Positions 8,119 to 20,606 of a stretch of DNA of 64,000 bases are shown here, one piece after another (within the stretch, counting starts at the first letter, position 1; each line of letters starts with the position of its first letter). The position numbers were made by a program, and so were the translations under genes. The notes beneath the pieces were generated by a model that saw nothing but the letters and a program-made list of their open reading frames with translations, did not search any database and had not been told where the DNA came from. Source of the stretch: Asanoa sp040676615 (GTDB taxonomy: Bacteria > Actinomycetota > Actinomycetes > Mycobacteriales > Micromonosporaceae); NCBI RefSeq assembly GCF_040676615.1, contig NZ_JBFAPI010000002.1:248001-312000 (forward strand), given 5' to 3'.

Positions 8119-8922
8119 TTAGTCGAGCACGGCCCGGGCGCCGTCGTCGGGTTCCGGACCCGACCGCCGGTTGGGTTCGCTGCCCTGCGGCCGGACGCCC
8201 TTGCGGGCGCTGTCCAGCAGCCCGAGCAGCTCGATCCGCTCGGTCTGGCTGAGCGCCGCGTAGGCCGACGCGGCGATCCGGTCGGTCACCGCCTCCGCCC
8301 ACACCCGGCGGCGGAGCAGCGGCCCGATGCCCGGGTAGGGCGGCTGCCAGCCCCAGGCCACCGCGCCGGCCTCGCCCTCCGGCCCGGCGATGATCGCCTC
8401 CAGCGGGCTCAGCCCGCTGGCCCGCACGGCCAGCAGGTGCGCGCCGCCGCGGTGCTCGCGCAGCAGGTGCAGCAGCACCGCGGCCTGCGCGCCCAGGTGG
8501 TCGTCGGGCACCGGCATGGCCCGCCAGGCCGCGAACAGCGGCAGCGCGGACGCGTCGGCGGCCAGCACCACCCGTTGGGTCAGCTCGACCAGCCGCTCGA
8601 CCCGGGGAAAACCGCCCAGCTGCTCGACGCCCCACCGGCAGCACTCGGCCAGGTGCACAGCGGCGACCTCGACGGGCGGCAGCACCCGCCGGGCGCCGTC
8701 CCAGCCGTCGGCGACCGCCTCGGGCGCGATGAAGCCGAGCGCGGCGGCCACGGTGTCGGGTCGCACGTCGCCGAGGGCCCCGCCCCGGCCGGCCACGTAG
8801 AAGGCCCAGCCGGACAGCCCGAGCTGGCGGGCCCGGCGCAGCGTCCGCGGGCACTCGGCGTAGGCGCCGCCCAGCTCCAACACCGCGTCCCGGGAGGCCT
8901 GCGCGGTCTGCTCGGGCGTCAT
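8119..8922 (-). CDS. SCO6745-like family protein
   Basis: A 267-residue soluble protein starting MTPEQTAQASRDAVLELG. The region WAFYVAGRGGALGDVRPDTVAAALGFIAPEAV follows the pattern of the actinobacterial SCO6745 (SalK-like, winged-helix) family. The second half includes HRGGAHLLAVRASGLSPLEA and ends in a charged, disordered tail. No enzymatic motif is visible. ATG 8920-8922 is preferred over an upstream in-frame start, which would add 22 poorly conserved residues. It is the last gene of a minus-strand set that starts with the metallo-beta-lactamase gene at 10484. Function unknown. Confidence 0.7.
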   Translation of the reverse strand: MTPEQTAQASRDAVLELGGAYAECPRTLRRARQLGLSGWAFYVAGRGGALGDVRPDTVAAALGFIAPEAVADGWDGARRVLPPVEVAAVHLAECCRWGVEQLGGFPRVERLVELTQRVVLAADASALPLFAAWRAMPVPDDHLGAQAAVLLHLLREHRGGAHLLAVRASGLSPLEAIIAGPEGEAGAVAWGWQPPYPGIGPLLRRRVWAEAVTDRIAASAYAALSQTERIELLGLLDSARKGVRPQGSEPNRRSGPEPDDGARAVLD

Positions 8923-8995
8923 GCGGCCGACTCGTTCCGCGCGGCCGGGTATGACACGGCTGACCGAGCTGGCTGGTTCGCTCGCCACGGCCCGC

Positions 8996-9859
8996 TCATG
9001 TTTGGTCGTCCATGGCCTCGATGGCCGCCTCGACCTCGCCGACGCGGCGGCGGGCCTGCACGGCGGCCCGCTCGGCGGCCTTGCGGGCCACCCGGAGCTG
9101 GCCGAGCGCGGCGTCGGCGTCAGCGCGGCGGCGCTCGGCCTCCTGGAGCGCGGCCTCGGCCCGCTCGACCGCCGCGGCGCCGTCCGCCTCCGCCTTGGTG
9201 GCCTTCTCGAGGTCGGCCTGGGAAGCCTTCTCCGCGTTCCGCGCGGCGGTCAGTTCCCGATCGGCGGCGCGCCGGCGGGCTGCACGCTCCGCCTCGGCCG
9301 CACGCTTCGAGCCACGGCCCTCGGACGACTCCGGCTCCGGCTCCGGCTCCGGTGGCTCGTCGGTCACCAGCCGCAGCTGCGGGCGCGGCACCTCGCCGAA
9401 CCCGGCGTAGCTGGCCGCCCGCACCAACCGCCCGGTGCGCAGCTGCTGTGCTACCTCGGCATCGGAGACCGCGGCGGTCAGCGTCGCCTCGACCTCGCCG
9501 ACGGGCAGCTTGCCGCGATTGCGCGGGTCGGCCTTCGTGGCGAGCGAGACCGCCTCCTTGACCAGCGCGCCGACCGCTTCGCGGCGCTGCTTGGTGAGCT
9601 CGCGCAAGGCGTCGCCCTTGAGCTCGCGCTGTGCCTCCCGCAGCGCGGCGGAGAGCTCGACCAGCTCGTCCACCAGTTCGGGCCGGCGGATGGCCAGCAG
9701 GTTGACCACCCAGGCGGCCACGGTGGGTTTGCGCAGCTTGCCCAGCTGCTTGGCCCGGTCGGTCTGGCCGGCGGCCTTGGCACCGGCCACCAGCTCGTCC
9801 CGGGCGGCGACGAAGCCGTCGGGTGGTGCGGCGTAGAGCTCGGCGACCGGGTCAGGCAT
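8996..9859 (-). CDS. Coiled-coil protein of unknown function
   Basis: A 287-residue hypothetical. Residues 1-160 form a helical domain (KLRKPTVAAWVVNLLAIRRPEL is its clearest stretch). A Glu/Pro spacer (PEPEPEPESSEG) follows, then residues about 185-280 are almost pure Ala/Glu/Arg heptads, a predicted long coiled coil. No signal peptide or membrane segment is seen. Its ATG overlaps the stop of the metallo-beta-lactamase gene by 8 bp, so the two are probably translated together. I recognise the type only as a conserved actinobacterial hypothetical and assign no function. Confidence 0.8.
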   Translation of the reverse strand: MPDPVAELYAAPPDGFVAARDELVAGAKAAGQTDRAKQLGKLRKPTVAAWVVNLLAIRRPELVDELVELSAALREAQRELKGDALRELTKQRREAVGALVKEAVSLATKADPRNRGKLPVGEVEATLTAAVSDAEVAQQLRTGRLVRAASYAGFGEVPRPQLRLVTDEPPEPEPEPESSEGRGSKRAAEAERAARRRAADRELTAARNAEKASQADLEKATKAEADGAAAVERAEAALQEAERRRADADAALGQLRVARKAAERAAVQARRRVGEVEAAIEAMDDQT

Positions 9860-10484
9860 CGACGCTCGTACCCGGGGTCAACCGCTGGTAGTCGACTTTG
9901 AGCAGCCGGCCGAGGACGCCGTCGATCAGGTTGCCACCGGCCTCGTTGACGACGCCGTCGTGCAGCGCGAACGCCCGGCGCGGCGCGACCGCCCGGACGA
10001 ACTCGACCGACTCGCTGATCTTCAGCCAGGGCGCGGACACCGGCACGAACAGCGTCTCGACCCGGGCACCCTCGGGTAGGTCGAACGAGTCGCCGGGGTG
10101 GTAGACCGACTCGTTGATCAAGAAGCCGAGGTTGGCGATCCGCGGGATGTCGGGATGGATCTCGGCGTGGATTCCGCCGAACGCCTCGATCGGCAGACCG
10201 GCGGCCGAAAAGGACTGTCCAGAGGCGACGGTGGTGACCGCGGATCCCAGCGGCTTCAGCTTGGCGGCGACGTCGGCGTGCGTGTGCACGGTGAGGTCGG
10301 GGCGCTTGGCGAGCGCGTCCGTCAGCGCGTCGACGTCGAGGTGGTCGGGATGCTCATGGGTGATCAGCACCGCGTCGGCACCGTCGAGCGCCGACCGTTC
10401 GCTGAACCCGCCCGGGTCGACGACCAGCACGGCACCCTCGTGCTCGACGCGGACGCAGGAGTGGCCAAATTTGGTCAGTCTCAT
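9852..10484 (-). CDS. Metallo-beta-lactamase fold hydrolase (UPF0173-like)
   Basis: A 210-residue MBL-fold protein starting MRLTKFGHSCVRVEHEG. THEHPDHLD supplies the HxHxDH metal site; the later His residues in HTHAD, VYHPGDSF and ALHDG complete a pattern like that of UPF0173/UlaG-like hydrolases. The substrate is unknown. ATG 10482-10484 follows AAGGGGG on the minus strand; the long upstream reading is a shadow of the divergent lipoprotein gene. It is the first gene of the three-gene minus-strand run and is translationally coupled to the coiled-coil gene (8-bp overlap). Confidence 0.85.
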   Translation of the reverse strand: MRLTKFGHSCVRVEHEGAVLVVDPGGFSERSALDGADAVLITHEHPDHLDVDALTDALAKRPDLTVHTHADVAAKLKPLGSAVTTVASGQSFSAAGLPIEAFGGIHAEIHPDIPRIANLGFLINESVYHPGDSFDLPEGARVETLFVPVSAPWLKISESVEFVRAVAPRRAFALHDGVVNEAGGNLIDGVLGRLLKVDYQRLTPGTSVDA

Positions 10485-10599
10485 GTCGTGACCCCCTTGG
10501 CTGCCGAATCGTGATGTCCCCTCGCGAGTCTGCCGGAACCGGCGTGTGCGCGCGGCACGTCTGACCGACAGACCCGCACATGATTCGGAAGGGACTGAT

Positions 10600-11613
10600 A
10601 TGGGCAGCGTACGACGGAGACGAGCGCTGACCGCGCTCGCGGCCGGTGGTCTCGTGGCGGCGCTGGCGCTGGCCGGTTGCTCGAGCAGCGACGACGCGGG
10701 CACCAGTTCGGAACCGATGACCGCCGGGGGCGGCAACGCCGCGGCACCCGCCGCCGACAGCGCGGGCGACAGCGGCAGCGGTGCCGACATGAAGGCCGAG
10801 GGCGCGCCCCAGGCGCCCCAAGGTCAACAGCAGGCCCAAGGTGGTGCCGGCGGGGTCGAGCTCGCCGTCGACCAGCGTCAGATCATCTACACCGGATCGA
10901 TCACCATCCGGGTGGACAACGTCGAGCGCACGGCGGCCGAGGTCACCTCGATGGCCACCGGCGCCGGCGGGTTCGTCGGCGGCGACAAGCGCACCGACGA
11001 CGGCGGCCGGTCGGAGGCGGTGCTGACCCTGCGGGTGCCGGCCAACCGGTTCACCGCGATGGTCGACGACATCGCGGCCAAGGGCACCGACGACCGCCGG
11101 TCGATCAGCACCGAGGACGTGACCGAAGACGTGGTCGACCTCGACGCCCGGATCACCACGCAGCAGGCCCGGGTGGCCAGCGCCCGCCGGCTGCTGGCCC
11201 AGGCCAAGACCATCAACGACCTGGTCACGCTGGAGAACGAGCTCGGCAAGCGGGAGGCCGACCTCGCCTCGCTGGAGGGCAAGAAGCGCCGGCTCGACGA
11301 CCTGACCGCCCTGTCCACGATCACCGCGACGCTGCTCGGGCCCGACGCGCAGGCCCCGGCCCCGCCGCCGAGCGACGACAAGGGCTTCCTGGCCGGCCTG
11401 CGCGGCGGCTGGCACGCGTTCACCGCCACCGTGGGCGTCATGCTGACCGTGCTCGGCGCGCTGGTGCCCTGGCTGGTGCTGGCCGGCCTGGCGCTGCTGG
11501 TCTTCGGCTACGTGCGCCGGATGCGCCGCCGCCCGGCGGTCGCGCTCGCCGGGCCGGCGATCCCGGCCCAGCCCGCGCCGGCCGACGAGCCGGCGCGGGA
11601 GGAAAAGGTCTAG
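10600..11613 (+). CDS. DUF4349 lipoprotein
   Basis: A 337-residue secreted lipoprotein. An Arg-rich start and hydrophobic stretch lead to the lipobox LALAGC (Cys27). A disordered Ser/Gly/Ala spacer follows, then the DUF4349 domain from about residue 95 (IIYTGSITIRVDNVERTA) with a coiled coil (RITTQQARVASARRLLAQA). A membrane helix (about 280-305, MLTVLGALVPWLVLAGLALL) comes before a basic tail. Lipid anchor plus C-terminal helix suggests both ends are held at the membrane. The domain has no assigned role. ATG 10600 follows GGAAGGGA. The stop shares a CTAG palindrome with the convergent amidohydrolase stop. Confidence 0.88.
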   Translation: MGSVRRRRALTALAAGGLVAALALAGCSSSDDAGTSSEPMTAGGGNAAAPAADSAGDSGSGADMKAEGAPQAPQGQQQAQGGAGGVELAVDQRQIIYTGSITIRVDNVERTAAEVTSMATGAGGFVGGDKRTDDGGRSEAVLTLRVPANRFTAMVDDIAAKGTDDRRSISTEDVTEDVVDLDARITTQQARVASARRLLAQAKTINDLVTLENELGKREADLASLEGKKRRLDDLTALSTITATLLGPDAQAPAPPPSDDKGFLAGLRGGWHAFTATVGVMLTVLGALVPWLVLAGLALLVFGYVRRMRRRPAVALAGPAIPAQPAPADEPAREEKV

Positions 11614-12875
11614 AAGGTGCCGGCGGCGAGCGCGGCGAGGGCGGTGTGCACCATGACGCGCACGCCATACCCGATCGCCCGCTCGTCGACGTCGAACGTC
11701 GACTGGTGGATGTCGGGCTTGACCTCCGCGCCCTGCGGCGTGGTGCCGAGCCGGATCATCGCACCGGGCACCTGCTCCAAGTAGAACGCGAAGTCTTCGC
11801 CGCCCATGCTGATCTCGGCCTCGACCACCCGGTCGGGGCCGAGCGCGGCACCGGCCGCGCCGGCGACCACCGCGGTGGCCATCCGGTCGTTGATCACCGG
11901 GGGCACGCCGCGGGTGTATTTGACCTCGACCTCGGCGCCGGTCGCGGCGACCACGTCGCGGATCAGCTGGGTGACCAGCTCGGGGGCCTCGCGCCAGGCG
12001 TCGCGGTTGAGGATCCGCACGGTGCCCTTGAGGTTGGCCACGGCCGGGATCGCGTTGTAGGCCTCGCCCGCGTGCGCCCGGCCCCAGACCATCGAGACAC
12101 CGGCGCGGGCGTCGACCCGGCGGTCGAGCAGCGACGGCACGTCGATGATGACCCGGCCCATCGCGTGCACCAGGTCGGTGGTCAGGTGCGGCCGGGCGGT
12201 GTGGCCGCCCTTGCCGCGCAGGTTGACCTCGATCGTGTCGGCCGCCGCGGTGAACGGGCCGGAGCGCACCCCGACCAGGCCCACCGGCAGCTGCGGCGCG
12301 CAGTGCAGCGCGTAGATCGCGGCGACGTCTTTGAGCCCGCCGGCCGAGATGACCTCGGGAGCGCCCGACGGGATGCACTCCTCGCCGGGCTGGAACAGCA
12401 GCCGGACCCGGCCGGGCAGCTCGTCGCGCTCGGCGAGCTGGGCCAGCGCGAGACCGGTGCCGAGCAGGATCGTGGTGTGCACGTCGTGGCCGCAGGCGTG
12501 CGCGACACCGTCGACGGTGGACCGGTAGGGCACGTCCTTGACGTCGGGCAGCGGCAGCGCGTCGAGGTCGGCGCGGAGCGCGATCACCCGGTCGCCCTCG
12601 CCGACGTCGCAGATCACGCCGTTGCCCTTGGGCAGCAACCGCGGCGTGAGGCCGGCGACGGCCAGCTCGCGGGCGACCAGCGACGCCGTCTCGAACTCCT
12701 GGTGTGAGAGCTCGGGGTGGGCGTGGAGGTGACGGCGGACGGCTACGAGCTCGGCACCCCGGGCGGCCAGCCAGCGGTCTAGCTGACCTGGGAGGGGGTC
12801 GGCGCCAGGGGGCGTCTCCGGCCATGCGGACGCCAGCTGGCTGCTGTTGGAAGGCAGCGTCAACGCGCTCGTCAC
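11610..12875 (-). CDS. M20 family amidohydrolase (N-acyl amino acid/hippurate hydrolase type)
   Basis: A 421-residue cytosolic metallopeptidase-fold hydrolase. RRHLHAHPELSHQEFETA, HACGHDVHTTILLG, FQPGEE and HTARPH are the metal-binding and dimer motifs of M20D amidohydrolases, which cleave N-acyl amino acids, hippurate or indole-3-acetyl amino acids. The substrate is undetermined. The start is taken as GTG 12873-12875 (VTSALTLPS); translation could also begin later, nearer LDRWLAARGAEL. Upstream is a 416-bp gap with a dyad at 12939-12976. Confidence 0.85.
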   Translation of the reverse strand: MTSALTLPSNSSQLASAWPETPPGADPLPGQLDRWLAARGAELVAVRRHLHAHPELSHQEFETASLVARELAVAGLTPRLLPKGNGVICDVGEGDRVIALRADLDALPLPDVKDVPYRSTVDGVAHACGHDVHTTILLGTGLALAQLAERDELPGRVRLLFQPGEECIPSGAPEVISAGGLKDVAAIYALHCAPQLPVGLVGVRSGPFTAAADTIEVNLRGKGGHTARPHLTTDLVHAMGRVIIDVPSLLDRRVDARAGVSMVWGRAHAGEAYNAIPAVANLKGTVRILNRDAWREAPELVTQLIRDVVAATGAEVEVKYTRGVPPVINDRMATAVVAGAAGAALGPDRVVEAEISMGGEDFAFYLEQVPGAMIRLGTTPQGAEVKPDIHQSTFDVDERAIGYGVRVMVHTALAALAAGTF

Positions 12876-13291
12876 GTGAAAATCTCGATCACTCTGGGCG
12901 GAATGGGACTTGGCTAGCCTAGACCTCCGACGGTGACGCTGCGCAACATCATTATGGTGATGATCGGATTGCGCAGGGTCACGAAAGCCCTGGTAGGAGC
13001 CCTCGTCTGATGGCGGGGATGCGTCGGCGGTCGCTCTGAAACCTGCCAACTGTCCCACACCTCCTACAACGCGTGATGGTAGCGGCGGACACGGGCACGC
13101 CGCTGGATCGCGCGGGAATCCGGTTATCTGGTCTCAATCTACCCGGCTGATGGTCACCTTGCCGGGTGAGGCGACTTACGCTGACACGCTTCGGGTGCCC
13201 GGTGCCGCACAGATGGTGCGCCAGATCTTGGTCGCTCTGCGTAACTGTGCAGTGCCAGTGCGAGTTTAACGCACCGTAACAAGTGCCCGGG
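12876..13291. other. Intergenic gap with dyads, no convincing gene
   Basis: This 416-bp stretch has no reading frame with normal actinobacterial codon usage. It contains an imperfect inverted repeat CTGCGCAA...TTGCGCAG with an inner CATCA/TGATG dyad (12939-12976) upstream of the amidohydrolase. A stem ACCCGGC/GCCGGGT (13141-13167) may end transcription of the mutase gene. A small stem GTGCG/CGCAC lies at 13258-13274. No tRNA cloverleaf was recognised. Confidence 0.5.
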
Positions 13292-14872
<1,581 letters not shown>

Positions 14873-14950
14873 CAACAAATCCTAAGGCGGCTCGCCGGTG
14901 AGGGGGCGGGCACGGACGGTTCGGGTCGTTCGTACCCAACGTCGATGATC

Positions 14951-14967
14951 CATCACAACAGGTGATG
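14951..14967. promoter_or_regulatory. Inverted repeat between the mutase and kinase genes
   Basis: CATCAC-aacag-GTGATG is a perfect 6-bp-arm dyad in the 261-bp divergent region. It could be an operator for either gene. A similar CATCA/TGATG dyad lies at 12947-12962. No cognate regulator is recognisable nearby. Confidence 0.3.
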
Positions 14968-15133
14968 CGGTTTCCCTTATCGGGCCGGCTCCCCCAAGAT
15001 AGGGAGGTTGGTAACTGGCCCTCGACCCCCCGGCGGCTTTTCAGTGACTCAAATTCCGACGTGGAGCGGCTCCGCCACCTCCGGATCCAACAGCCCGACC
15101 TCCGCCGGTACGCCGGAGGGGTCTGGATTCTCC

Positions 15134-16912
<1,779 letters not shown>

Positions 16913-16975
16913 CCGGCCGGCTAGCCGACCGAGCCCGTCGGCGCCGGGTGCGGGCCCACGTGCTATCAAAACGGG

Positions 16976-18622
16976 ATGACTGAGCTGGACGACCTGGTGG
17001 CACGCGCGCGGGCGTGGCTCGCCGACGACCCCGACGAGACGAGCCGGGCCGAGCTGGCCCAGGTGCTCGACGGGCTGCCCGGCACCGCCGCCGACCTGGC
17101 CGACCGGTTCGCCGGCCCACTGACCTTCGGCACCGCCGGCCTGCGCGGGCCGCTGCGCGCCGGGCCCAACGGGATGAACCTCGCGGTCGTCACCCAGGCC
17201 GCGGCCGGGCTGGTCGGCTGGCTCGCCGCCCGCGGTGCGACCGGACCGCTGGTCATCGGGTACGACGCCCGCCACGGCTCCCGCGATTTCGCCGAACGCA
17301 CCGCGCGGGTGGCGACCGGAGCCGGCCGGGAGGCGATGCTGCTGCCGGGCCCGCTGCCGACGCCGGTGCTGGCCTACGCCGTCCGCAAGCTCGAGGCCGC
17401 GGCCGGCGTCATGGTGACGGCGAGCCACAACCCGCCGCAGGACAACGGCTACAAGGTCTACCTGGGCGCCGAACTGGGCGGCGACCTCGGCGCCGGCGCA
17501 CAGATCGTGCCGCCGGCCGACGTGGAGATCTCGGCCGCCATCGCCTCCGTCGGCGCGCTGGCCGGCGTACCCCTGGGTGGTCTGGGTGTGCTCCTCGACG
17601 ACGACCTGGTCGAGTCCTATGTGGAGAACGCGGCCCGGGTGCTCGACCCGGACGGGCCGCGCGACCTGGCCGTCGCCTACACCCCGCTGCACGGTGTCGG
17701 CGCGAAGGTGCTCGCGGCCGCGTTCGCACGCGCCGGTTTCGCGCGGCCGCACGAGGTCGCCGAACAGGCCGAGCCCGACCCCTTGTTTCCGACCGTGGCG
17801 TTCCCCAACCCGGAGGAGCCCGGCGCGATCGACCGGGTGATCGAGCTGGCCACGGTGACCGGCGCCGACATCGCGATCGCCAACGACCCCGACGCCGACC
17901 GGTGCGCGGTGGCGATCCCCGGCCCGCTCGGCTGGCGGATGCTGCGCGGCGACGAGGTGGGCGTGCTGCTGGCCGACCACCTCCAGCGGCGCGGCGTGGC
18001 CGGCCGGTTCGCGACCACCATCGTGTCGTCGTCGCTGCTGTCGCAGATGTGCGCGCGGCGCGGCGTGCCCTACGGCGCGACGCTGACCGGTTTCAAGTGG
18101 ATCGTGCGGGCCGGCACCGACCTGGCCTTCGGCTACGAGGAGGCGCTGGGCTACTGCGTGGCGCCGGACCTGGTCCGCGACAAGGACGGGATCACCGCGG
18201 CGCTGCTGGTGGCCGAACTGGCGGCCGGGTTGAAGGCGTCGCTGAGCACCGTCGCCGACCGGCTCGACGAGATCGCGGCCGAGTTCGGCGTCTACGCGAC
18301 CGACCAGCTCTCGGTGCGGGTCGACGACCTGTCCGAGATCGACAAGGCGATGACGTACATCCGCACCAAGACGCCGGGCTCGCTGCTCGACGAGCCGGTG
18401 ATCGCGGTCGAAGACCTGCAGCCCGAGGCCGACGTGCTGATCCTGCGCACCGACTCGGCCCGCGCGGTGGTCCGCCCGTCCGGCACGGAGCCGAAGCTGA
18501 AGGCCTACCTCGAGGTCGTCGAACCGGTGGTCGACGGCGACGTGGCGGCGGCCCGCGAGCGGGCGGCGGCGTCGGTCCGGGCCCTGCGCACCGAGACGGC
18601 GGCGGCGCTCGGCATCTGGTGA
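16976..18622 (+). CDS. Phosphohexomutase (phosphoglucomutase/phosphomannomutase family)
   Basis: A 548-residue alpha-D-phosphohexomutase. The phosphoserine loop is TASHNPPQDNGYK (Ser150), the metal site is DPDADR (304-309), EEALGY is the sugar loop and PSGTEPKLKAYLE binds phosphate. The enzyme interconverts sugar-1- and sugar-6-phosphates; long actinobacterial members can act on glucose, mannose or pentose phosphates, and sequence alone does not decide which. In this window a phosphopentomutase activity would connect DeoA with DeoC; that link is only a suggestion. No Shine-Dalgarno is visible: TATCAA (16964-16969) ends 6 bases before the ATG, so the transcript may be leaderless. Confidence 0.88.
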   Translation: MTELDDLVARARAWLADDPDETSRAELAQVLDGLPGTAADLADRFAGPLTFGTAGLRGPLRAGPNGMNLAVVTQAAAGLVGWLAARGATGPLVIGYDARHGSRDFAERTARVATGAGREAMLLPGPLPTPVLAYAVRKLEAAAGVMVTASHNPPQDNGYKVYLGAELGGDLGAGAQIVPPADVEISAAIASVGALAGVPLGGLGVLLDDDLVESYVENAARVLDPDGPRDLAVAYTPLHGVGAKVLAAAFARAGFARPHEVAEQAEPDPLFPTVAFPNPEEPGAIDRVIELATVTGADIAIANDPDADRCAVAIPGPLGWRMLRGDEVGVLLADHLQRRGVAGRFATTIVSSSLLSQMCARRGVPYGATLTGFKWIVRAGTDLAFGYEEALGYCVAPDLVRDKDGITAALLVAELAAGLKASLSTVADRLDEIAAEFGVYATDQLSVRVDDLSEIDKAMTYIRTKTPGSLLDEPVIAVEDLQPEADVLILRTDSARAVVRPSGTEPKLKAYLEVVEPVVDGDVAAARERAAASVRALRTETAAALGIW

Positions 18623-18710
18623 CCCGATCCCGCCGGGCCGGCTCGCGACCATCCGGCTCGGCGTGGCGCCGCCGGCACGCCGCGCTCGGGCCCGACCGGC
18701 AGCCGCCGTG

Positions 18711-20567
18711 CTATCCGACCCGCCAGACCCAGGCGCCGCCGACGTCGTCGGGTAGCTCGCCGGTCAGGTCGACGACCAGCAGCCGGAGCTGGCCGGCGTT
18801 GACCTCGGTCCGCGGGAGCACCAGCGCCGAGGCCCGCCAGAACGACAGGTCGTCGTCGAACTTGGCCCGCGTCTCGCCGGTGACCGGCGGCAGGTCGCCG
18901 GTCCGGCTGGTCTCGTCGAACAGCGCGGTGGTGAACCGGATCGGCGCGTTGAAGATCGCGCGGTGGTCGGCGGCGCCGTCGGGGCCGAGGAAGTAGCCGC
19001 CCGGGATCGCGAAGCCGATCTGGGCCCGCGCGGCCCAGCGCATCCCGGCGAGGTGGATGTTGTCGGTGACCGGCACGAAGACCAGCGACCGGCCGGGGCG
19101 GGCATAGTCGCGCCACAGGCCGGCGGTGACGAACGGCGGCGGGGCCGGCACCTGGGTCGTCGGCAACTGCTGCGGCACCAGCGGGACCAGCGCGCCCAGC
19201 ACCAGCGCGGCGGTCAGGGCCCGGACCGCGGTCGCGACCGGCCGGCGGCGGCCGCGGGCGAGCTGGATCGCCCGGTCGGCGCCGAGGGCGAGCAGCGCGG
19301 CGGCGATCGGCACGACGACCAGGGAGAGCCGGGTCGGCACGACCGAGTCGAAGACCGGCACCGACTCGAGCCAGCGCCACGGTCCGTCGACCCCGGTGTC
19401 ATCCTGGTTGATCATGATATGCGGGCCCAGCGACAGGGCCACGAAGACGAATCCGGTGATCAGCAGGGCCCAGGTCACCTTCCGGCGCCAGGTGAGCACA
19501 ACGGCGATCAGGCAGACGATCAGCAACGGCCAGCCGAGGAAGGCGTTCTCCTCGACCGGCCCCTGTGCGAGGCGCTCGGCGGTGGCGGTGCTGCCCGCGA
19601 GCGACAGCCGCGGGAACGCCGGGTAGGCGGCCAGGTCGGTGCTGACGTCCTTCACCGCGGTCGGCACGCCCTGATAGCTCTGCGGCCCGTAGAACTGCAC
19701 CCAGAGCGGATAGCTGAGCAGGGCCACGACGACCACGACGGCGACGGCCAGGCCGCCCAGGAAGCGCGGGATCCGGTCCTTGACCGCGCGGGGCCGGATG
19801 AGCGTGTAGGAAACGACGAAGACGAACAGGCCCAGCGCCGTGTAGAGCAGCACCTCCTCGTTGACGAAGGCCTGGTAGGTGACGAGGAGGCCGAGCCAGA
19901 GGCCGCGGCGGATGACCGGAAGACGATGGGACGTGCCAGCATCCCGGCGTCTGAGGACCCTCGGCGAGGTGGCGTGGCCGGGCCAGCTGAGCCGGAGGAC
20001 GGCGACGACGATCCACGGCACGACGAACTGGGCGGTCCAGTTGACGTGACCCTGCGCGTGGCTGACCAGGCCCGGCGCGAAGCCGCAGAGCGCACCGGCG
20101 GCGAACGCGACCAGGCCGTTGTCGACCAGGTGCCGGGAGAACACCCACCACCAGCCGAAGGCGGTGCCGGCCAGGCCGATGACCAGCAGCACGGCGAACG
20201 CGGTCGGTGGGCCCCAGAGCAGGGTTATCCAGGAGACCGGGATGGCCAGCCCGAGGATCGAGGTGTTGGCCATCAGGTTGACGCCGTCGGGCGCGTTGAG
20301 CGCCCGGGTGGTGAAGGGATAGATCCCGTGCTCGGCCACCTGGGCGCCGTTGGCCAGCACCCACTGGAAGAACACGTGGTCCTGCGGGTTGACCGCCGGC
20401 GTCGCGGTGCTCAGGTGCGCCCAGAGCGGCCCGGTCACCGCGAAGGCGGCTCCGAGGTAGACCACGGCCACCGCGACCGTGACGGCCGGCCCGATCCGCT
20501 GCCGCGCGCCCGGATCCACCTCGCCGGACGGCCGCGGCGACAGCGGATCACCAACGGCGGAGGCCAC
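18711..20567 (-). CDS. Polytopic membrane protein, GT-C glycosyltransferase-like
   Basis: A 618-residue protein with about 10-11 hydrophobic segments and a soluble C-terminal domain of about 150 residues (FVTAGLWRDYARPGRSLVFVPV onward). The first extracellular loop contains NPQDHVFFQWVLANG, an acidic motif of the kind found in GT-C lipid-linked glycosyltransferases and their relatives. No substrate can be assigned. ATG 20565-20567 starts a charged cytosolic N-terminus before the first helix (about 25-45). The next gene upstream on the same strand encodes a GPP34/GOLPH3 protein, a family that binds glycosyltransferases and phosphoinositides in eukaryotes. Shared function is a guess. Confidence 0.75.
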   Translation of the reverse strand: MASAVGDPLSPRPSGEVDPGARQRIGPAVTVAVAVVYLGAAFAVTGPLWAHLSTATPAVNPQDHVFFQWVLANGAQVAEHGIYPFTTRALNAPDGVNLMANTSILGLAIPVSWITLLWGPPTAFAVLLVIGLAGTAFGWWWVFSRHLVDNGLVAFAAGALCGFAPGLVSHAQGHVNWTAQFVVPWIVVAVLRLSWPGHATSPRVLRRRDAGTSHRLPVIRRGLWLGLLVTYQAFVNEEVLLYTALGLFVFVVSYTLIRPRAVKDRIPRFLGGLAVAVVVVVALLSYPLWVQFYGPQSYQGVPTAVKDVSTDLAAYPAFPRLSLAGSTATAERLAQGPVEENAFLGWPLLIVCLIAVVLTWRRKVTWALLITGFVFVALSLGPHIMINQDDTGVDGPWRWLESVPVFDSVVPTRLSLVVVPIAAALLALGADRAIQLARGRRRPVATAVRALTAALVLGALVPLVPQQLPTTQVPAPPPFVTAGLWRDYARPGRSLVFVPVTDNIHLAGMRWAARAQIGFAIPGGYFLGPDGAADHRAIFNAPIRFTTALFDETSRTGDLPPVTGETRAKFDDDLSFWRASALVLPRTEVNAGQLRLLVVDLTGELPDDVGGAWVWRVG

Positions 20568-20606
20568 GATTCCACAGCGTAATCGCGTGGTCGCGGTCTG
20601 CGCTGG

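Noticed and set aside
10354..12825. Very long minus-strand open frame opposite the DUF4349 gene
   Set aside because: Its translation is Arg/Ala/Gly-rich low complexity with no domain, and it is antisense to or out of frame with two well-supported genes. High GC makes such shadows common.
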